A stretch of 64,000 nucleotides of DNA from Ricinus communis (Eukaryota > Streptophyta > Magnoliopsida > Malpighiales > Euphorbiaceae): NCBI RefSeq assembly GCF_019578655.1, contig NC_063264.1, forward strand, positions 12,689,213 to 12,753,212. Reading direction: 5' to 3'. Within the stretch, counting starts at the first letter, position 1. Each line of letters starts with the position of its first letter. Both the position numbers and the translations under genes were made by a program. Below are positions 57,555 to 64,000 of the stretch, one piece after another. Below the pieces are notes generated by a model, which saw only the letters and a list, made by a program, of their open reading frames with translations, searched no databases and had not been told where the DNA came from.

Positions 57555-58728
57555 TTAGCTGGACTCATGGTGAAAAGCAAACGGTGGGGATTGATGACCA
57601 TCCATCCTCTTCCAAGCAAATGTCTTCAAGTATCCGCTTAGAGGGATAATCGTCAATTTTCTCTTCCCGACTATCAAGCAAGCTGCCAGTATGATGGACA
57701 AAACTCGCTCCTCGTATAATTGAACGTAGTCATGATGCTGTAGGGGCTCTTCCAATTTGAAAGCTAGAGTTTCAACAATTGGAAGGATCGATGGTTGGGC
57801 AATTTTTTCAGGAACATCGATGGTTTTCTGTAGGCCTTGGCTTGGTTCACTTGCTAGAAGAAACTTGAGCTCCTCTAAGACTTCTTCATTGGATAACTTG
57901 TGCTTATCTTCCACAGTCGAAAGGGACTTATGGAAAATCCACCAAAAATTCCTCTAACTGCAACTCAGCATCATCAAATGTACGTTCCTGTTGGTAGTCT
58001 TTCAGAGGGATCATGTTTGCCTCTTTCTTTTCTGGTTCCATCTCCATGTTCAAGAAATTGTCCTACACAGAAGCATCATCCTCAAACATAGTAGATAAAC
58101 CAGAAAAATTCTCACCTGAACACAAAGTGACGGTGCTCAAATGTTCTTCGGATTCAGTAGCGTTTGATGGAGTTCCCAATTGCTCTTCAACTAGTAACTT
58201 GAAGATTAAGCCTACTTGATGCTCTATGTTGTTAATCGAGGCCTGTTGATCTTCAAGTATCCTCTCTGTTTGTTGGAATCTATCCTCAAGACTTGTAATA
58301 AGCCTCATCATCAGCTCCTCTGACACTAATTCTTCACCTTGAGTTGATGGTGCAAGATTAGGCTGCTAAAATTCTAGTGGTTCTTGGCCATCTAAGCTCC
58401 ATCCAAAGGGTGAATGAATGCTCAACTCTTGATTGTAGGTGCTTCCATACGAGTCATTTGGCCAACTTCCCGTATAATTCACCTGTTCATAGTTATAAGA
58501 ATAATGAGCAACATCACTATATAATGGACAATCATTACTCAAATGTAAACCACAACAAAATTCACAAAAAACTTGAGATGAAAGGATAGGAGTGGAGAGT
58601 TGATCGGTAGCCCTGCAAAATGATTCCACTCGAGCTTCTAAAGATGCACGGGTATCCCAATTTTTAGCACTCTCTTGGTTCCTGATCCCATTTCCCAACG
58701 TGTCACACAAAGAGTTTGAGTTTAGCAT
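57555..58728 (-). pseudogene. Athila-like gag remnant, C-terminal part
   Basis: Starts with an ATG at 58728 (MLNSNSLCDTLGNG) about 165 bases downstream of the primer site. It contains an intact-looking knuckle CEFCCGLHLSNDC at about 58545-58583. After a stop near 58366 comes EELMMRLITSLEDRFQQTER, then QQASINNIEHQVGLIFKLLV (58063-58326), homologous to 1300-1440 of the plus-strand gag. After another break comes a stretch with VPEKIAQPSILPIVETLAFK and LEEPLQHHDYVQLYEERVL (57555-57914), whose domain I do not recognise. The capsid core seen at 346-597 is missing, so this copy is internally deleted. Confidence 0.8.
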
Positions 58729-58892
58729 TGAACCTCCTTATCATTCACTATCTAAATCATAAACTTAAACTAAATAAATATGTACAAATAAAATAAAATA
58801 AATTAACAAATAAAAATAAAAATCATAAAATAATAAGAAAAAAAATTGGCTAAATTAACAAATAGCAAATTTCACTCTAGTTTTCAAACAAT

Positions 58893-58910
58893 TCCCCGGC
58901 AACGGTGCCA
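58893..58910 (-). other. Primer binding site, Asp-tRNA type
   Basis: On the minus strand TGGCACCGTTGCCGGGGA, six bases inside the 5-prime LTR. It matches the Athila-type Asp-tRNA site at 17 of 18 positions. The one difference (A for G in GGCGCC) is a CpG-to-CpA change. Confidence 0.9.
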
Positions 58911-58916
58911 AAAACT

Positions 58917-60277
58917 TGATGTGTGCTACTTGTGTTAGCTACAATCTAAGGTAGTGTACCTATCGATGCATTCTAGCACTAATGGCGAGTATCAAGGTCG
59001 TATTTCTCGGGAAAGTAAAAGCCCAGAGTTAATCCTTTATTCTTTGTTATGTTAGCCTAAAATGAGTGATGAATACTTTCTAAACTAACTAATAGCTACA
59101 AGCTAAGTTCTAAGGAAGATGCAGGAGTAATTGATAAATAAAATAACCAAGACAAGAAAGCAAACCCAAAGGGAACCTAAACTAGTTGGCAATCAAACAA
59201 ATGATAAAAGATTGGTGAGTCTAATTATGCTACCCGTGGATGAATTCTTAACCGGATTTGGTTTCTCTCTCGAGATAACCGAATTCCTAAATCTAATAAC
59301 CTAAAGTTGGAATCTCTTCCTAACGATTGATTCTTAAATTAGCATTATGCTTTAATCCGCCTCTATTACGCTTTGTTAATTCTTAATCTGGCTAGTTAAT
59401 TATCCTTATCTCTAAGCGATTATTAACCATTTCTTGCTATTCAAAATTCCAATTGCTAAATGGACTTCTCAATCACACAAAGCAATCTAAACACACAATT
59501 CACAACGTCTCATGAATGATGCATTATCTTATTAATACTGAAAGCAAGAAGAATACAAAACTAACCCAAACAATCCAACAATATAATACTAAGCCAACAT
59601 AGTAAAGAAATCCCAATGGATTTAATCAATCTAGCTAATCATGTTCATTATCAAAATACACAATAATTCAATTACAACAACGAGTAAACGTAGAGAAAAC
59701 CCAATTACACCCTTGGATGAGAGTAAACAGCCCCTACTCCTCTTGCTCGAATTGAATCAATTCTTGTTCCTCTTGCTCAATTTGAAAACCAATCAACGAA
59801 CCTTGCCAATCTTCAATCTTTAAAGGGAATCCGCTTGAAACGTTTATCCAAGTCTCCTTTTCCCTTAGTTCCAGCTCAGAAAACCCTTTGGGAGAGAAAT
59901 ATTAGGGTTTGGGACGTTCTCCCCCGCTCTCCTTTCTTTCTTTCCTCTCTTCTTTCTTTTAACTAATTCCCCCTGTAGCGGCCAACACGGCCGTGTTGGT
60001 GGCCGTGTTCCCAACACAGGCTGGTGTTGATGCCCGTGTCACTCTCTGTGGGCGTGCTCCCTAAAACTTCTGTTTCTTTGATGTTTGATGCACCCACGTT
60101 GAAACCAACACGGCCCTGTTTAGATTAAGGATGCGCAAACTCGACTTGTTTCGGCAACTTTGACGTCAAATTATTCCCTTTATCACTCTTTGACTTCTTT
60201 TAGATCAATTCACATCCAAATGTACATAAATTCTGCCTTAAAATCCCTATTTAGATGTGTGTATTCTACGCACATCA
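58917..60277 (-). repeat. Athila-family 5-prime LTR, 1361 bp
   Basis: Complete, from TGATGTGCGTAGAATACACA at 60277 to GTAGCACACATCA at 58917. It has a perfect palindrome CCAACACGGCCGTGTTGG at 59982-59999 and a telo-box (TTAGGGTTT at 59902-59910). Minisatellite block E starts at the very next base, 60278, as GGTATATATTTTC. Confidence 0.92.
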
Positions 60278-63200
60278 GGTATATATTTTCATATAAGAAA
60301 ACATTCTATAAGAAGGGTATATTTGTCAATATTAAAAAATAATACCGTAAGAGGGGTATAGTTTTGAATATGAGAAAAGAACCTCGTAATAGTGGTATAT
60401 TTGTGAATATGAGAAAATAACCCCATAATAGGGTTGTATTTTGTAATATAAGAAAATAACATAATAAGAGGGATATATTTGTCAATATTCGAATTCAACC
60501 CCGTAAGAGGGGTATATTTTGTGAGCAAGATAGAACAACCTCGTAAAGGGGTTTATTTGTCATTATAAGAAAACAACCCCGAAAGAGAGGTATATTTGTG
60601 AATATGAGAAAAAAAAATCCTTAATTGGGGTATATTTTTTAATATGATAAAATAACCTCGTAAAAGTGGTAAATTTGTGAATATGAGAAAACAACATCGT
60701 AAGAGGGGTATATTTATGAGTATGAGAAAAAAAATCCCATAAGAGGGGTATATTTCTGAATATGAGAAAACAGCCTCGTAAGAGTGGTATATTTGGGAGT
60801 ATTATAAAACAACCCTATAAAAGGGGTATATTTATTAATATGAGAAGACAACACTGTAAGAAGGGTATATTTGTCAATATAAGAAAATAATGCTGTAAGT
60901 CGGATATAATTGTGAGGATGATTAAACAACGCCGTAAAAGGGATATATTTATGAATATGAGAAATCATCCCCGTATGAGTGGTATATTTGTGAATATGAG
61001 AAAACAACCAAAAAAAATGAGTGTATTTTTCATTTGAGAAAACAACCCCGTAAAATAATATTTTTCTCAATATTAGAAAATAACTCTGTAAGAGGTGTAT
61101 ATTTATGAATATGAAAGAACAAGCCAGCAAGAGGGGTATATTTGTGATTATGAGAAAAGAATCCTGTCGGAGTGGTATATTTGTGAATATGAGAAAACAA
61201 CCCCGTAAGAGTGGTATATTTGTGAGTATCACAAAACAACCCCATAAAGGGGTATATTTCTTAATATAAAAAAAAACACCGTAAGAGGGGTATATTTGTC
61301 AATAGAAGAAAACAACCCCGTTAGTCTGGTATATTTTTGAGTATGAGTAAACAATATCGTAAAAGGGATGTATTTATCAATTTGAGAAATCAACCCCGTA
61401 AGAGGGGTATATTTGTGAATATGAGAAAACACTCCCGTAAGAGGGGTACATTTGTGAGTATGAGAAAATAACTGCGTAAAAGGGGTATATTTGTGAGTAT
61501 GATAGAACAACCCCGTAAAAGGGGTGTATTTGTCAATATTAAAAAAAAACCCGTAATAGGAGTATAATTGTGAATATAAGAAAAGTTCCCTATAAGAGGG
61601 GTATATTTGTGAATATGAGGAAACAACACCATAATAGGGGTATATTAATGAATATAAGAAATTAACCTTGTAAGAGGGTTATGTTTATGGATATGAAAAA
61701 CAACCGAGTAAAAGGGGTATATTTTTTAATATGAGAAACCAACCTCGAAAGAGGGGTATATTTGTTAGTATAAGAAAACAACCTCGCAAGTTGAGTATAT
61801 TTTTTAGTATAACGAAACAATGTCGTAAAAGGTATATATCTATGAATATGAGAAATCAACCTAGTAAGAGGGGTATATTTTTTAATATGAGAAAACAACC
61901 TTATAATAGTGGCATAATATTTATTATGAGAAAATAACAGCGTTAAAAAGGTATATTTGTCAATAGTATAAATCAACCTCGTAAAAGGGCTATATTTGTG
62001 AGTATGATAGAACAACCCCATAAAAGGAGTGTATTTATCAATATAAGAAAACAACCCCATAATAGGGGTATATTTTTTGAATATGAGAAAACTACAATAT
62101 AAGAGGGGTATATTTGTGAATATGAGAAAACAATACTGTAATATGGGTTTATTTATGAATATGAGAAATCAACTCCGTAAGAGGGGTATATTTATGAATA
62201 TGAGAAAACAACTACGTAAAATGGTATATTTTTTAATATGAGAAAACAACCTCGTAAGAGTGGTATATTTGTCAATAAAAGAAAACAGGTGCGTTAAAGG
62301 GGTATATTTATGAATAGAAGAAAACAACTGCGAAAAAGATAATTTTTCATATGAGAAAATAGTTCCGTATAAGGGGTATATTTGTGAATGCAAAAACAAC
62401 CAAATAAAAGGGGGTGATTTTTCTGAGAAAACAACCCCATAAGAGGGGTATTTCTATCAATATTAGAAAACAACCCTATAAGTTGCGTATATTTGTGAAT
62501 ATGAGAAAACAATCCCGTACGAGGGGTATATTTGTGAATATGAGAAAAGAATCCCGTCGGAGTGGTATATTTGTAAATATGAGAAAACAATGCCGTAAGA
62601 TAGGTACATTTGTGAGTTTGGGAAAATAATCCTGTAAGAAGGGTATATTTGTGAATATGAGAAACAAACCCTGTAGAGTGGTATATTTGTGAGTATCATG
62701 AAACAACCCCATAAAAGGGGTATACTTTTTAATATGAGAAAACAAACCCATAAGAAGGGTTTATTTATCAATAGAAGAAAAAATCCCCGTTAGTCGGTAT
62801 AGTTTTGAGTATGAGTAAACAACATCATAAAAGGGATATATTTATGAATATGAAAAATCAACCCCGTAAGAGGGGTATATTTGTAAGTATGAGAAAACAA
62901 CCGCTTAAAAGTGGCATAGTTTTTAATATGAGAAAACAACCACATAAGAGGAGTATAATCGTAAATATTAGAAAGTAACCCCATAAGAGGGGTGTATTTG
63001 TGAGTATAATAGAACAACCCCGTAAAAAAGGAGTGTACATGTCAATATAAAAAATAACCACGTAAGAAGGATATATTTGTGAGTATGAGAAAACAATCCC
63101 ATAAGACGATATATTTCTTAATATAAGAAAACAACCAAGTAAGTCGGGGTTATTTATGAGGATGATTAAACAACGCCGTAAAAGGAATATATTTGTGATT

Positions 63201-64000
63201 ATGAGAAATCAACCCCGTAAGAGTAGTATATTTGTGAATCTGAGAAAATAGCCCCATAATAGGAGCATATCTTTTAAGATATGAAAATAACACCATATAG
63301 AGGGGTATATTTTTCAATATTAGAAATCAACACCATAAAGGGTATATTTGTAAGTATATGTAGAACAACCCTGTAAAAGGGGTTGATTTATCATTATAAG
63401 AAAACAACCCCGTAAGATAGATATATTTATAAATATGAGAAAACAACCCCGAAAGAGAGATATATTTGTGAATATGAGAAGACAACCCCGCAAGAGGGGT
63501 TGTAAATATAAGAAAATAACCCCGTAAGAGGGGTATAATTTTGAGTTTGAGAAAACAACACTATAAAAGGGATATGTTTTTTGTTATAAGAAAACTAGCC
63601 TGCAAGAGGGGTATATTATAAATATCAGAAAATAACCCTATTAGAGGAGTATATTTGTGAGTAAGATAGAAGAACCCCGTAAAAGGGGTTTATTTGTCAA
63701 TATAAGAAAACAACCCCATAAAAGTGCTATTTTGGTGAATATGAGAAAATAACCCAGTAAGAGGGGTATATTTATGAACATGAGAAAAGAATCCCGTAAG
63801 AGTGGTATATTTATGAATATGAGAAAATAACCCCATAAGAAAGGTATATTTGTGAGTATTAGAAAACAACCCCGTAAAAGGGGTATATTTATAATATAAA
63901 AAACAACACCGTAAGTTGGGTATATTTGCGAGAATGATTACACAACACCGTAAAAATGGATATATTTATGAATATGAGAAATCAACCCCATAAGCGGGGT
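60278..64000 (-). repeat. 39-bp minisatellite, block E (reversed), runs off the window
   Basis: About 95 monomers in reverse orientation. The marker pair GTAAGTCGG or GTTAGTCTGG, then GATTAAACAACGCCGTAAAA or GAGTAAACAATATCG, recurs near 60893, 61326, 61787, 62788, 63141 and 63915. This gives irregular higher-order spacing of about 350-500 bases or twice that. No unique sequence interrupts it up to the window end. All open frames in it are satellite frames. Confidence 0.95.

Larger units (their letters stand above)
52975..60277 (-). mobile_element. Minus-strand Athila-type non-autonomous element, 3-prime LTR truncated
   Basis: The most complete Athila-type copy here. On the minus strand: 5-prime LTR 60277-58917, Asp-type primer site, gag remnant, a gap where protease, reverse transcriptase and integrase should be, the post-pol ORF, the 3-prime non-coding region, polypurine tract and only the first 394 bases of the 3-prime LTR. 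Minisatellite of the same polarity lies on both sides, so the element appears to sit within the array. The missing part of the 3-prime LTR ends exactly at array sequence, so a later deletion or satellite rearrangement removed it together with any target duplication. Confidence 0.88.

Overview
The window is an intergenic, repeat-packed stretch of a plant nuclear genome, almost certainly an angiosperm. It carries Athila-type Ty3/gypsy remains, a chromovirus-like Ty3/gypsy fragment, a Ty1/copia remnant, tRNA-primed LTR elements (initiator-Met and Asp primer sites) and many solo LTRs. I see no host protein gene, tRNA or rRNA. Every recognisable coding stretch is a retroelement remnant broken by stops, frameshifts or deletions.

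Layout. 1-6121: 3-prime part of a plus-strand Athila-like element (broken gag, broken protease, no reverse transcriptase or integrase, LTR 4673-6121). 6122-14021 and 21258-26156: an AT-rich repeat of about 1.1 kb, here called R1, in both orientations. R1 is interrupted by a minus-strand gypsy gag-protease fragment (7955-9508), an 833-bp solo LTR (10072-10904) and a complete non-coding LTR element with 2.8-kb LTRs (14022-21257). 26157-28613: an Athila LTR and primer site joined to an inverted piece of gag. 28614-35477: a minus-strand Athila element whose 3-prime LTR is split by a 2952-bp solo LTR with a perfect target duplication.

35477-64000 is the most distinctive part: about 15 kb of a 39-bp minisatellite (roughly 380 monomers) in blocks of both polarities. 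The blocks are separated or interrupted by a copia remnant (39411-42931), a 399-bp solo LTR (45462-45860), an Athila-family solo LTR (46690-48079) and a nearly complete minus-strand Athila-type element (52975-60277). Because 39 is 13 codons and the consensus has no stop in four of six frames, the array makes many long but spurious open frames. It shows higher-order structure: a roughly 543-bp cassette three times over, a 1573-bp offset repeat and a recent 265-bp duplication. It also has a head-to-head polarity switch near 49806 and variation at its single CpG of the kind left by methylcytosine deamination.

Nothing here works as a gene set. What it records is a sequence of insertions, LTR-LTR recombinations and satellite amplification. 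Element ends given to the base rest on TG...CA termini, primer sites, polypurine tracts or target duplications. R1 and minisatellite block limits are accurate to some tens of bases.
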